Source: Thuidium tamariscinum | Taxonomy: Eukaryota > Streptophyta > Bryopsida > Hypnales > Thuidiaceae | Assembly (NCBI GenBank): GCA_947034885.2 | Contig: OX344753.2 | Span: 620,001 to 684,000, forward strand | Length of the DNA: 64,000 nucleotides | Direction of reading: 5' to 3' | Part shown: positions 48,120-58,625 of the stretch, in pieces | Position numbering within the stretch: position 1 is the first letter of the stretch | Layout of the letters: every line of letters starts with the position of its first letter | Made by a program: the position numbers and the translations under genes | Notes under the pieces: model-generated | What the model was told of the DNA's origin: nothing | Seen by the model: the letters and a program-made list of their open reading frames with translations, nothing else | Databases searched by the model: none

Positions 48120-48606
48120 AAGAGTTCCAGTCCACGGAGCCCAGGCCGTCCATCCTGACCGTCGACGGCACGGCCAGGCCGTCCATCGAACCCAGGCCGT
48201 CCAACCTTCCTCTCAATCCAAGCCGTCCTTCCCAAGCGTAGACCGTACCCAGACCGTCGATCTGGAGGCGTCCGTCCAGGCCGTCCTGTCCATTGGGGCC
48301 GTCCATACCCCGCGAGCGGGGCCGTCCCCTAAAACCGTCCACCGGATCCGGACCGTCCGCAGAACCCAGAGTGTCCATCCAAGCCGTCCAGTCAGCCAGG
48401 ACCGTCCATCGGAACTGTCCACCGAGCACGTCCTTCCAGGCCGTCCACGGAGGTCGTCCGTGAGGGCGTCCACGACCGCTGTCACGATTTTTCATCCTCT
48501 GTCGCGGATTCTGTCGTGAATTTCATCCTGACGGACGCTCGGCTCCCCGTCACGTCAGCGGACGGACATCCTGACGGACGGACGTGACGCGACGGAAGCA
48601 ACCCTG
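48120..48606. repeat. Right subterminal CCGTCC array and terminus of E1
   Basis: Dense GGCCGTCC/CCGTCCA words ending in the inverse of CAGGGTTGCTTCCG. Open frames on the minus strand here are composition artefacts. Confidence 0.85.
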
Positions 48607-48614
48607 GCTACCAA
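48607..48614. repeat. Right target-site duplication of E1 (GCTACCAA)
   Basis: Perfect copy of 5382-5389. Confidence 0.9.
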
Positions 48615-49117
48615 AGGATCTTCGTATACACAATGTGTTTCATGTATCACTGTTAGAGAGGTACCGACTTGATACCATCTTGGGTCAACGACAGAGACCA
48701 CCGCCGCCCATTGTAACCCCAGAAGGCGACATGGAGTGGGAAGTGAATAGAATTTTAGATTCTCGACGGGTAGGAAGATGGAGAAAACTCCAATACTTGG
48801 TAGCTTGGGAAGGATATGGGCCTGAAGAGAATTCCTGGGAACCGGCTACTAATTTGCAAAATGCTTCTAATGTAGTAGCTGACTTCCACAGGCGTCACCC
48901 ACAAGCGACCAAACCAGATGACTCAACAATTCATTGGCTATACGCCTTGAAAGGGGGGGGTAATGTTACGACTACGTCGTTCCAAGGGACAAGATTATAC
49001 GATGGACGGGGAGCGGGGCTTACTAGTAGAGGACAAGACGGTTACTTAGGGTTGGAGGACCAAAGCATGAACTTAAGCTCAGTGAGGGAGCAATGTCCCT
49101 CACTTGACATACGTTAA
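48609..49117 (+). pseudogene. Ty3 pol C-terminus with chromodomain
   Basis: The frame resumes directly after the E1 duplication with the H-N-V-F-H-V-S-L-L block found at the end of Ty3 integrases. It then shows a chromodomain at about 48735-48895 (W-E-V-x-x-I-L-D ... Y-L-V-A-W-E-G-Y ... S-W-E-P). Chromodomains steer chromovirus integration to methylated histone regions. The open frame does not stop before the LTR: it runs about 51 codons into the 3' LTR and ends at 49115-49117. Confidence 0.9.
48951..48963 (+). promoter_or_regulatory. Polypurine tract of Ty3
   Basis: GAAAGGGGGGG-type purine run directly before the 3' LTR, the expected plus-strand primer site. Confidence 0.8.
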
Positions 49118-49377
49118 TGTAAGAACTATTTCCAATGATGAGTCCTTCGCTTCGATATCTCTTTGTGTTGATTCTATGATTGATTTGTAATGGAAGAAGA
49201 TGTTCTTGTATTTTGACATATTATGATTGACCGCATTTATATTATTATTCCTATTTGGTTTAGGTTATGTTAAGAGAAGTATTAATTCGGAGTGGTTGAG
49301 TTGGAGAATAGCAATCGGATATGAAATCCACTAGGAAGCATTAGCAGAATAGGCACGTTGGAATCCGAGTCATAACA
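48964..49377 (+). repeat. 3' LTR of the Ty3 chromovirus
   Basis: 414 bp, differing from the 5' LTR only at 49041 and 49081, both transitions. Confidence 0.95.
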
Positions 49378-49424
49378 CTTGACATAAATAAATGATATTT
49401 TACAATGAAGATGGAAATAGGCAC

Positions 49425-52400
49425 CTTCTCAATAAAGCGCAAGACCTCGTTATACAAAGTTGGCATCTTTTCTTCCATGTCCTTTGCAATGTCTTGAATG
49501 GAGATGTTGAGGATTAAATCCTCGGTCTTTGCCACAACATCATCTGTTAGGACCATTGCTTGTGTGACATGACTAATGACTTCTTCTGTTAGCTGTAATA
49601 GAGTGACTTTTCTCATTACTCCACTTTCCATTTGTGAACCCTGGTCTACAGTAGAAAATGGTACCACTTGGCCTACCGCTTCTTCTTTTTTCTTGCCCTT
49701 GCCCTTGCCTTTTTCTTCCTTCTCTTTCTCTGCTTTTTTGGTTGCTCGCTCGGCCTCCTTCTTCTCCTTAATTTCCAACTGCACTTGCACTTGAGCTTCT
49801 TTCTTTCTATCAACTGCATCCCTCTTTGAAATGGCCCTCCTTCTTGTAGTCTCATCAAAGCCATCAAATTCATCCATATCCAAGTCTACTATTGCCTTGC
49901 CGTCCAAAGATCTCTTGAGCTCAATCTCTAAAAGTGGAGTGAAATCAAGGGTACAATCCAAGTACCATCCTCCACTTGTAAGATGTGTAGTGGTATATGT
50001 GCGGAGTTGGTGCGCTCTGAACATGCAGGCTGTTGACGCCCGATCTAGATATGATGAAAGAAATAGAGGAAGGTCTAAGTGGGCAATAGCCCCTTTGCCT
50101 TTGAGTTCATATTTAAAATATCTGCAACACAACAATGATCATTCATTGGTGAGAATTTCCACAATGAATATGCAAGTGTAGGAAAAGACAATCTGAAATT
50201 CCTATTGGCTAGGTCTACACTTTTTACAAGAAAAAGGAGCTATTACAGTTTCCAAAACAACGAAAGAACTTCCATGAAGAAGTACAATAAAATATATATG
50301 GAAAGCCTACAAAAACAAGAGAAGACATTTGAGGTGAACTCCAAGAAAAAATCAATAATATCCAAGTAAAATAAAATAGTTGTTTTGTGCCCATGAAGCC
50401 TCTCATAATTACCTTCACATTTACTAGTGTTGAAGTAAACATATAAGACTATATAAGTTCAAGTTCTATATCATGAAAGACATACAATTGCATAAATCAT
50501 TTAATTTCATAAAACAAGTTTAAAGTACATACCAAAAAAGAACTCTACGCACTACAGCAGCAGAACCTTCGTGCGCCATGAAAGAATCCCCCTTCTTGAA
50601 ATAATTCTGGCCCTTGAAATAATTCAAAAAGCCATGATCCCATATCGTATACCTCCAAGCTTCAATGTACTCCTGCAAATACTGTGGCCATTGTGGGATC
50701 TTGTAGTTTATGGTAATGTTGTCTTGATTCACCACTAAATCAAAGTACTCCACGGCCGCATCTTCAATCTCAAAAAAATGATTGACAAAAATTTCGAATT
50801 TGTTATTTGGAGAAATTCATTCCAAACCTGTAATTGTAAATTTCCAAAACAGTTTTCAACAACTACAATTCTATGAACTTGACAAATATATCACTTACCC
50901 CCGCATACCAAACGCATTTGGCAAGAAATTGTAGAAGAAGAATCTCAGAAACAGGCTTCGGTGGGAACTTCCGTACTTCTCGAGATGGTACCGATGAATT
51001 CCACCACTTCAAGATCTTAATCTTGTGCATGGCTGTCATGCTGCATGTAGCCACCAATTGTAGCTTCTCCAAAGTCATTTCGGGCACCTCATTCATACTC
51101 CAATGCCTCTCCACCTAAACCAAGAATCCCCCATATTTTCAATAAATTGAAAATAAAAACAAAAGAAGAACATAGTCAAGTTATATCTTTAAATTCTAAA
51201 AATCCTGGACCATGAAGGGGGTGAGCTACGGCAAGAAGTTTGCCCATCTTCACCATCATAGTCTTGATCTTCTCCCTTGCTCCAGCCCTCATGGCATGAG
51301 CAATTTTGGGTGCCTTCCTATCCTCTTCAAGTGTGGCATCCATGTACTTTCTAACCGCAAAATCTGCAGCTTGAGATATTTCTTGCTGCAAAAAAATCCA
51401 ATAGCTCAACTTAGTCATTGGAGCAATTCTTGAACAAGAAACAAAGAAGCTTGTAAATTTCATGAGAAATAGTATATCTTACCCTGAAAATGAATGAGGT
51501 GAACACCTCCATAGGTATATTGTACCATTTTCAAGAAACCTTGTTTTTCATACATATTTTCTTCTTTGCAGGCCTCAAAAGATCATCAAAACGCTCAATC
51601 GGTAGAAGTTCATACTTTTGTACTTGGTACAAAGTATGGACCTAGTTAGTCTTTACATGTGAGCCCTCAACCGTTCTGCAAGTCATGAATGACAAAAAAA
51701 TAATTATGAGTCTAAATTCTATCACCAAAGAAGAATATCAAAACCATTAAATACCAATAAGCATAGAATAATTTATAAAAGTAAAAAAAAACTTATTTGT
51801 TGATGTCGTGCATCACTTGCATGACAAGCTCTGTCCGTCTTTTTGTGTCCAATAAAATGCAATCCATCACATAGTGCCATTTTGGAATCAATGAGTAGCA
51901 CCTGTCAATGAGATTCATCCACGCTATGCGTCGATGGTTCCCATCACAAATGAAGAACTTCAAGTTCTTTAGGAACTTCAGTACAGGTTTTGACTCTAAG
52001 CGATGCTTGAAGACCTCATTCTTCTCTTTCCAAATCGGATCCAAGTCATTCATCTCAGCCTCTGTAAATTCAGAGCTAAGCCCTTCTTTGTTTGTGGTAG
52101 ACACATAAAAGACCGCTGCTCCATCACGATAACCGCTCGCAAATTCCTGCTCCAATTTGAGAACGTCACAAGAGAGTATAGGCCTTACCATGGGCATTGC
52201 CACAAGTCTGCAAAGAGGTATGTGTAGACGAAATACTTCTTTGGGCTTCATGCGCAAAGTAGAGAGAATCTCCACACAATCGGACCTTTTCTGTAGATTC
52301 CTCAATTCGTCCTCTAACATTTTCTTCTCTTCTTCGTCTTCAACAAGATCAACCTCCATAGGCTCTCCTCCCCTTCCTTCTATATTACCAACTTCTCCTT

Positions 52401-52486
52401 CAATATAAGGTTGCCTTAGCTCATCAGTGCTTGGAGTCTCCATAATTTAAATCCTCTTGAGTTTCTTTGATAGGCGAGACATCCAT
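49425..52486 (-). pseudogene. E3' copy of the ParB/MTase-like gene, exons 1-6, decayed
   Basis: Minus-strand exons match those of 42862-45884 one for one: exon 1 about 52486-51793, then exons near 51676-51484, 51447-51190, 51117-50900, 50770-50535 and 50123-49425; exon 7 is at 1-92. F-F-I-C-D-G-N-H-R-R-I-A is kept. Damage includes a shift near 52450 just after the start, a lost donor at the end of exon 1 (AACAAATAAGT in place of AACAAGTAAGT), a TAG where the paralog has Leu and a TGA where it has Arg in exon 2, and the Ty3 insertion in intron 6. The copy cannot make the protein. Its value is as a comparator that confirms the exon model of E3. Confidence 0.85.
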
Positions 52487-52719
52487 CTACACACACAAGT
52501 TTTTGTATATTCATTTAAGAAAAACCAAGAATTTCAATAGGGAAACTAGAATTGTCAAATAGGATGCAATTGAAGAAGATTCATTTAGAAACCAAAATAC
52601 ACTTTTATAATATTGAGGTAGTAGTGATATGGGAGAAAATAAGGCTTTTTTTAAGCTTTAAACAAATAAGCACTAAAAGGCCTATCACCAGAAAATCCGA
52701 TACACTACCAAGCATTTCT

Positions 52720-55116
52720 ATCCTATAATATCAATGTCATCATCTTCAGAGTCTGAGCTGAGGACAATGACTTGGTAGGTATAAAATTTTCCAGTACGAT
52801 AGGACTCATGTAATTCTTCAAATGGAGGACTACTGGACTAGAGCTAGCATTAGAGAGTTCCACTGCAGAGGAATATTCCGTCTCCAAGCTCTCTAAAGAA
52901 AACCAAGGTCCGGGGCCATGATTCCAACTAAGTCTATCTCCCTCAAAATCAATAGCAGCTCGCTCTGTAGCATCCATAATATCTGCAAAACTCACCAAAT
53001 TTCTCTCATCGTCACTGAAATCACTTGAGAGAGGCACACTAAGTTGAAGCCACTTCTTCTTCTTTGATGGTCCTCCAATTTGAAGGGCTAGAAAAGTTTG
53101 GTCTATTGGAGCTTCATTCTTTGTAGAACATCTCTTCAGTCGTTTGCCTCTGCATCGAACACCTTATTTGACAAACATATTAAGATAATATCTTAGTCCT
53201 TGATCAACCAATCAAGCAAGAACTAAAAAGAAATCATCAACATTTTTATACAAGATGAAGAATCTTCAACCTTCTAATTAAATTTTCAAGAACCAAAGGC
53301 CTATTTTAAAAGGGTATATAAAGGTACCTAGGGTATAAGGATACCTACGTGGATCTTTGTGAGTGTAAGAAAAAGTGCAGGGAGAATCTCAATCCCAATA
53401 GAAAACTTGGTCACAAATCTCATTTGAAAAATTAATTGAAGTGTGAGACTACTTCATGGTAAGATAAGGTTGGACTTATAAAAGATATCAAAATCATTTC
53501 TATGAAATGAGATTGCCAAGAGCTCAAATTTAAGGTAAAATGTTGAAGGTGTCCCTTTTAGTGTATGTGATTTTAGAGTACCACGGGATACCACGAAATG
53601 GACCATTGGATCCAACGGTCTGTTTTGTGGTATCCCACACTACTTTTAAATCACATACTCTGAAAGCACTATAACAAAACATGGTAAAACTAAACCTCAC
53701 TCAAAAATTGAGTGCGGTTCTTTTTGCTACATTTCTGTGCATGTGCGCGTAGTGGACAGTCACGGTTTTTTGCAATTTCTCACTGCAATTTTTGGAATTT
53801 TGGAGCGTATAATATACCATTGGAAAGGTATTTAAAATAGGGTTTCAGTTGTGCAGTGAAGACGACTGATTAGTCTAGTGGAAGGACCGCTGGAAACTTC
53901 TCCCGTCTCGAAATTTGAGACGCATTTGCGCTCTCTAGATGTGAAGGCGCGCTTTTAGAGGGGTTAGTAGGAATCTTAGACGTGGCTTGCTGTGGACCTA
54001 CTCTGTGTGATTAATTTGCAATTGCTTTCTTGAATGGCAAACATACTGCAAAGTAGGATCTCTATTTCAGAAGGTGATATCCTGATTTATGGATTCAGAT
54101 TTTGAGGAAGGGCAAGCATTTTGGACTACTCCCAGGCTAACTTGCGCTTTTTCAGAAGCTACGATACAAGTCGCTGCACCTGATTTTGAGCTAGTAAGAA
54201 ACTTCAGGGATGGAAACTGAATTTGAAGACCACGTCTCTGAGCCTCAGTGATTTCTATTATATATTGCTTACAATCATCTATACATTTATTTATGAACTG
54301 CATTGCTAAGTAAGCATTTCTTCTATTTTAACAATTTACATTTGTAAATCGTGTGACTACAGATTGCTTCATGATGACAAAGAATCCCAAATAAATATCA
54401 TCAATGCAAAAGCTCTTCAAATGTTATCCAAGCAAAGGGACTAAGAGCATAGAGTTTGAAGAAATCGGTAAAGTCATAGTCATCCAGTACTTTGGCATTT
54501 CATGATATACTGTTGGAGCCAAAAAATTTGAGAAAGGAATCTACAATATTTCAATTGCATTCACAATTCAAAAAAATCTGTACTTTACAATAGGTGCATT
54601 TGATAATCTTACGTTAAAATAGTGAAGGAAAAAGGAATAGTTTCTTTCTTATCCTTTTCTTCCACCTCAATGTAATTTCTTCTGTGACTCCTAATATGAA
54701 TGAAGAAACAACCTAGTTAAATTAGTAGTACTAAAGTATTCATGCCAGCCTAAGAACATTGTCGTGAAGAATACTTGGAGGCCTTGCTTTAATACATTCT
54801 ACTAATATTCTAATTCTCAATATTGAATCTTTGTTCTGCAAATACTAATGTGAAGTATATATCCGCAAGATAAAAAATGGCAAGGAGCTCAACACATTGA
54901 ACTCAACTTAGAAAAGCTTAGACTGTGAATGTCATCAAGAATTGGACCTTCAAGATTTCCAAAACTCAGATCTCCTTCTCCATGAACTACCTCAAAGTCC
55001 TTTCGCGCAACACTCATTGTACCGCCGCTAGCTCCTCCTTCAAATCGAAGAGACTTGCGAGTTTTGGCAGCTCCAGAATCGCTTGATTTAGACGCAGCTG
55101 TCTTTCCTTGTGTCAT
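52720..55116 (-). pseudogene. E3' copy of the short SIM-protein gene
   Basis: The first exon from ATG 55116 shares S-K-S-S-D-S-G-A-A and T-L/S-L-R-F-E-G-G-A-S-G with 37966-38160. The last exon (about 53150-52720) shares V-S-F-A-D-I-M-D-A and F-E-G-D-R-L-S-W-N with 42190-42626. A small insertion near 52833 shifts the frame; in the other phase the SIM-like end (L-S-S-D-S-E-D-D-D-I-D-I-I-G, then stop) is preserved, so the terminal motif and stop predate the copy split. Confidence 0.75.
53563..53658. repeat. 96-bp palindrome with core CCATTGGATCCAACGG
   Basis: Inverted repeat centred at 53610/53611 in the E3' intron. Its arms share GTACCA, GATACCA and GAAATG words with the palindrome at 41777-41860. 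The core differs at a few positions but stays largely self-complementary. Confidence 0.85.
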
Positions 55117-55980
55117 CCTCTCCCTATTGATTGCTCTAGAAAAAGAGAAGAACAAATTTCTTCTCCTTGGTCCCCTAATGTGGTGTGAGATTTCAAACAA
55201 AGAGCTATATCTTTCTAAGAGAAAGAACAAAGAAACTAAACTATATGACCTCCCCTAGAAAACTACATCAAAGACGCGGCGAAGAATAACTTGAAATGAA
55301 CATTTTTTTCCGAAGGAGAAGAGGATTAATACTTTTCAAAATCAAACGTTGCATTTGCTCCCACATGTGGATACATAACTCTTCTGGCAATTTGCTCGAT
55401 ACATTTGAAATAGGTGAATTTGACGGCATTGTAAATGCGCTGTCAATTTGCAATGTGACAGGGATTTGGTTTTGTCCTTTCATCTCTGACATTGTCGTCT
55501 TCATACATGCCGCCAATGTTTGAATGCATCAAGTGTGCGTCAATTCCCTTTCATAGAATCCAAAGCAAATATTTAGTTTTTAAAAATACTATTGAAGTCC
55601 CAAATGTCATACTATTGGTAGTACAAAACAATACAATTAATATTGAAGGCCTTAATCTTAAATGTAATTACTCTTAGAAGATGCCATCATTTTGTATTTA
55701 AATGCACTATATTTATGACCAATAAAATAGTATCACCTATTGCATTTCAAATTCACACTAAGCGACAGCCCAAATAAAAGAAGTGCATGGTGAAAGGACA
55801 ACACTTACCAGCATTGATCATAATATTGAAAATAATGAGCTCCGTTTCTGTGGCCGCATTAATCATTAATGGTGAGAGGTACTATAACACTACAATACAG
55901 GGTCATGTCTAGAAATACTTGATACTTTCAATTGAGTTTTTCTTTTCAATATTGGTTTTGATTGGTCTATTGTTTGAAAT
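55117..55980. promoter_or_regulatory. Divergent intergenic region of E3'
   Basis: Between the SIM-protein copy and the transposase fragment, equivalent to 37093-37965. A block at 55805-55880 matches the E3 region, including GAGCTCC and a GGTGAG donor. Confidence 0.5.
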
Positions 55981-56240
55981 ATGGCTTCTATATGTATAGA
56001 TGGTCAAGAGGTTCCTTTGGTTTTCCCACTTGATGAAAGAGGTTGCACTACAATTTTTAGCCACTTGCTTCATGTAAGGTTCAAGTTCATTGAGTCATCT
56101 ATCTATGTAGAAGAAGAGAGGAAGTTTGAGTCGGGTGTATTGTAGCAATCTATTCCTTTTGTGAAGTCTAGTACTGATGGAGGTCACTACTGGTATTTGA
56201 GTTCAGGAAACCATAGAGTTTACAGTCTGCCTCGACTAGT
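55981..56240 (+). pseudogene. E3' transposase, N-terminal fragment only
   Basis: Starts at ATG 55981 and matches the first about 85 residues of the E3 transposase (V-P-L-V-F-P-L-D, V-R-F-K-F, V-E-E-E-R-K). It has one in-frame TAG near 56140, then loses homology near 56235, just before a foldback-family end at 56255. The rest of the gene is absent in this window. Confidence 0.85.
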
Positions 56241-56254
56241 GCTAAGTTTAAAAT

Positions 56255-56640
56255 GCAACAAATAGTACAAGTGTTTCTTGCAATCATCCCCTAGTACTAA
56301 AAAATCCTAAACCGCAAAGTGCGACAAATTAGCTTAATTGAAATTTAATTATAAATTTTTTTTGAATTTTTTTGAAAAATAAGGAATTTGATTGTAGTCA
56401 TATCAGAAATATCCAATAAAAATTTCAAGCTAATCTGGTTCATACTTTAAGAGTTATAGTCAATGAAAACTTCGTCATGCAAAATGTGATGCAAAACAAT
56501 ACCGATCTTTTTTGCAATCACCCATTCATTGGTAGTATTTCTATATTAGAAAAAAAACTCATTTTCAAGTGCACCCAAAAATAATCATAAATTTTTTGAA
56601 AATGATACAATGTCAAATAGAGTTTCTTGCAATCACCTTC
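56255..56640. repeat. Relative of the 26-kb foldback family
   Basis: 56255-56290 is the inverse of the outer arm at 25968-26003. Similar TTGCAATCACC words recur at about 56510 and 56627. It truncates the transposase fragment. Confidence 0.55.
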
Positions 56641-58620
56641 ATTACTAACAATACATGGAAGAAGTCAAAAGACATGTTTATTGGACTATACAATATCCTT
56701 TAATATAACCTTAATACTATATCCATTTTGTAGTTTACAAGCCAATCTTTAGATCCATATCCTATTATAGTCCACACATCTATAAATAAAAACCCACGTA
56801 ATCCAAAAAAAAAATAAAGAAATCTAAGATCCAAAAACTTCTATTATTCCATGTGGAATAAATATCATAGCTACTCAAGAATGTATGCAATTTCAACAAC
56901 AAACTTTCAAGCATACTAAATTCCCTTGGCTACATTCTTGCATATACCCACCTTCTAACAATTGTTTCCATGAAGCTATATTTTGTCCAAATTTATTTTG
57001 CATTTTTCTCGAAGGGAGGGAGTATACAAGCAAAAATAAAGAAACCACATGAATTTGAGTCATTTATCCTAACGTAAGCAAAGACTTCAGCCTTGGTTGG
57101 TAGTGATCACTAACAGATTGAAGACAAATATGATAGAGAACACACAATGGTTGTTTTTTTACAATTAATTCTAGATTCTTGGATTAGTTCTCTAAAATTT
57201 GCAAGGTATGACCGATTATCACCTCCTACAAAATCAATGAACATTTAAAATAAAAATCTCAAAGCCCACTTATAAATGGAAATTTACATTTTGAACTTTG
57301 AAATGAATCATGTGAAAACTACGAATATGCTATTTTCTCCACCTGCATGTGCTTCGTCCATTCGTAGCTGGAAAGATAACTGATAACTTCATTAGCAGCA
57401 TTTGCTCGTTACTTCCATTGAAGCAAAATCATGCAAAAAGCGGTAAAGTACTCCGCATAATAGATTCCCGGGATGGAAAGTGAGCAAGTTCCTGACCTCT
57501 ATTTGTTGGAACAGTCAAGAATTCTCTAAAAATATATTATTGGACTATTGAACAGACGATATTTTAATGAAGGAAAAAATCTATTTAATTAACAAGGAGA
57601 TACTAGCTGCTTCAAAGGTTTAACCTTGCAGTGCATCAAACAACTACGCTTACTTGGAATCCGGTGGAAAACTAATGAAAACTCTCCAAGAGACATTCAA
57701 TACATATAATCCTGAGCCTCGACTTTTAGCATATGGCATTACTTGAAGAAATTGAATAAACAACCTAAATATTGAAGTAACAAGAGATGGAAGCTTGAAT
57801 GTCTCCATCATTGTGTTTGATTTTCCACATTCAAAAAAGTAACGCAAATTTCAGGTTCTGTCAATCAATATATATCGACAGCTAGAGGCCATCTACTTAG
57901 CTATACATCAGGAGTACGTACGGACACTTAATTCCATTTGAAGCCCAGTGATAGTCACGTAGTACAATTAAAGGCCAGGTGAGCCAGTTTATTCACAGAA
58001 AAGTCAGTAACCCAAGAACCGTGATCCTCGATCTGGTCGAGATGCTCACGTCGTCACACATAGCCATAGCAGGCTTAAATTTCTCAAGCTCCGATTGATC
58101 GTAATCCTAGCTACTCTTCAAAGTACTTCTAGCCAGGACTATCCTCGATCTCAACTCCCACATATAAGCCTACTTAGGAACTGGCGTATACTTCTTTAAG
58201 ATCACACTTGCTAAATCCAAGGTCGAATCCCAATGTCTCCTATTCTCGATCTTAGAAGGCCTCGGTAACCTCATTCCTGGTACGATTGGATCAGTCTGTA
58301 GACAAAGGTCGTCCATGCCGTCATGGTAGTTGGATGAAATCAACGGATTTGCACATAATTCTACTCGCAGAACAAAGACAACATACAATTAATTGAAGGA
58401 TAGACATTAACACATTCACGTAATGATCGATTATTATTACTTAAACTTCACCGCTCTCGATCGATCTCCATACATACGCACGGGTCGGAAGCGGCGATCC
58501 ACACTGCTGCTGAATCATGTAGTTTCCATTCCCTCGCCACCCAAGAGGCAACTCCACATAGATAGGCTTGACTGCGGGCGCCTAAGGAGGTACGTATTTC
58601 ATTTGATCAGCAGCCAGCCG
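56641..58620. other. Intergenic, nothing recognised
   Basis: No supported gene. Open frames at 57650-57847 and 58170-58388 on minus lack domains and introns that I can recognise. Confidence 0.45.
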
Positions 58621-58625
58621 GGTAG

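Larger units (their letters stand above)
5390..48606. mobile_element. E1: 43.2-kb unit with hAT-type termini
   Basis: The left end starts CAGGGTTGTC and the right end is the inverse of CAGGGTTGCT, giving an 8-bp perfect terminal inverted repeat flanked by the 8-bp duplication GCTACCAA. Both ends are followed inward by several hundred bases rich in CCGTC/GACGG, a subterminal array typical of hAT elements. Inside lie a hAT transposase gene (6280-9380), a kinase-like gene (10901-12562, minus) and a RING gene (17692-30723), each beside a CCGTC array, plus nested elements E2 and E3 and several MITEs. Without E2 and E3 the unit is about 17 kb. Whether the kinase and RING genes are native cargo or arrived in other nested elements is not settled. 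Confidence 0.82.
163..49377 (+). mobile_element. Ty3/Gypsy chromovirus, LTR to LTR, split by a 43-kb insertion
   Basis: Two 414-bp LTRs (163-576 and 48964-49377) begin TGTTACGAC and end CATAACA. Inside the left LTR lie gag, protease, reverse transcriptase, RNase H and integrase (706-5381). The integrase C-terminus and chromodomain lie at 48609 onward, just before the right LTR. The two halves are separated by unit E1 (5390-48606), and the pol frame resumes across it. The flanks read CTTAA (158-162) and CTTGA (49378-49382), a 5-bp target duplication with one mismatch. The element lies in an intron of the minus-strand E3' gene. Only two differences separate the LTRs (A240/G49041 and G280/A49081), so insertion was fairly recent, yet pol carries stops and frameshifts. 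No clear primer-binding site was recognised after the left LTR. Confidence 0.93.

Noticed and set aside
48064..48495. Minus-strand 143-codon open frame in the E1 right array
   Set aside because: Arises from CCGTCC repeats; no domain or gene structure.
48584..48608. Start of the chromodomain frame upstream of 48609
   Set aside because: These codons belong to the E1 terminus and the duplication, not to Ty3.
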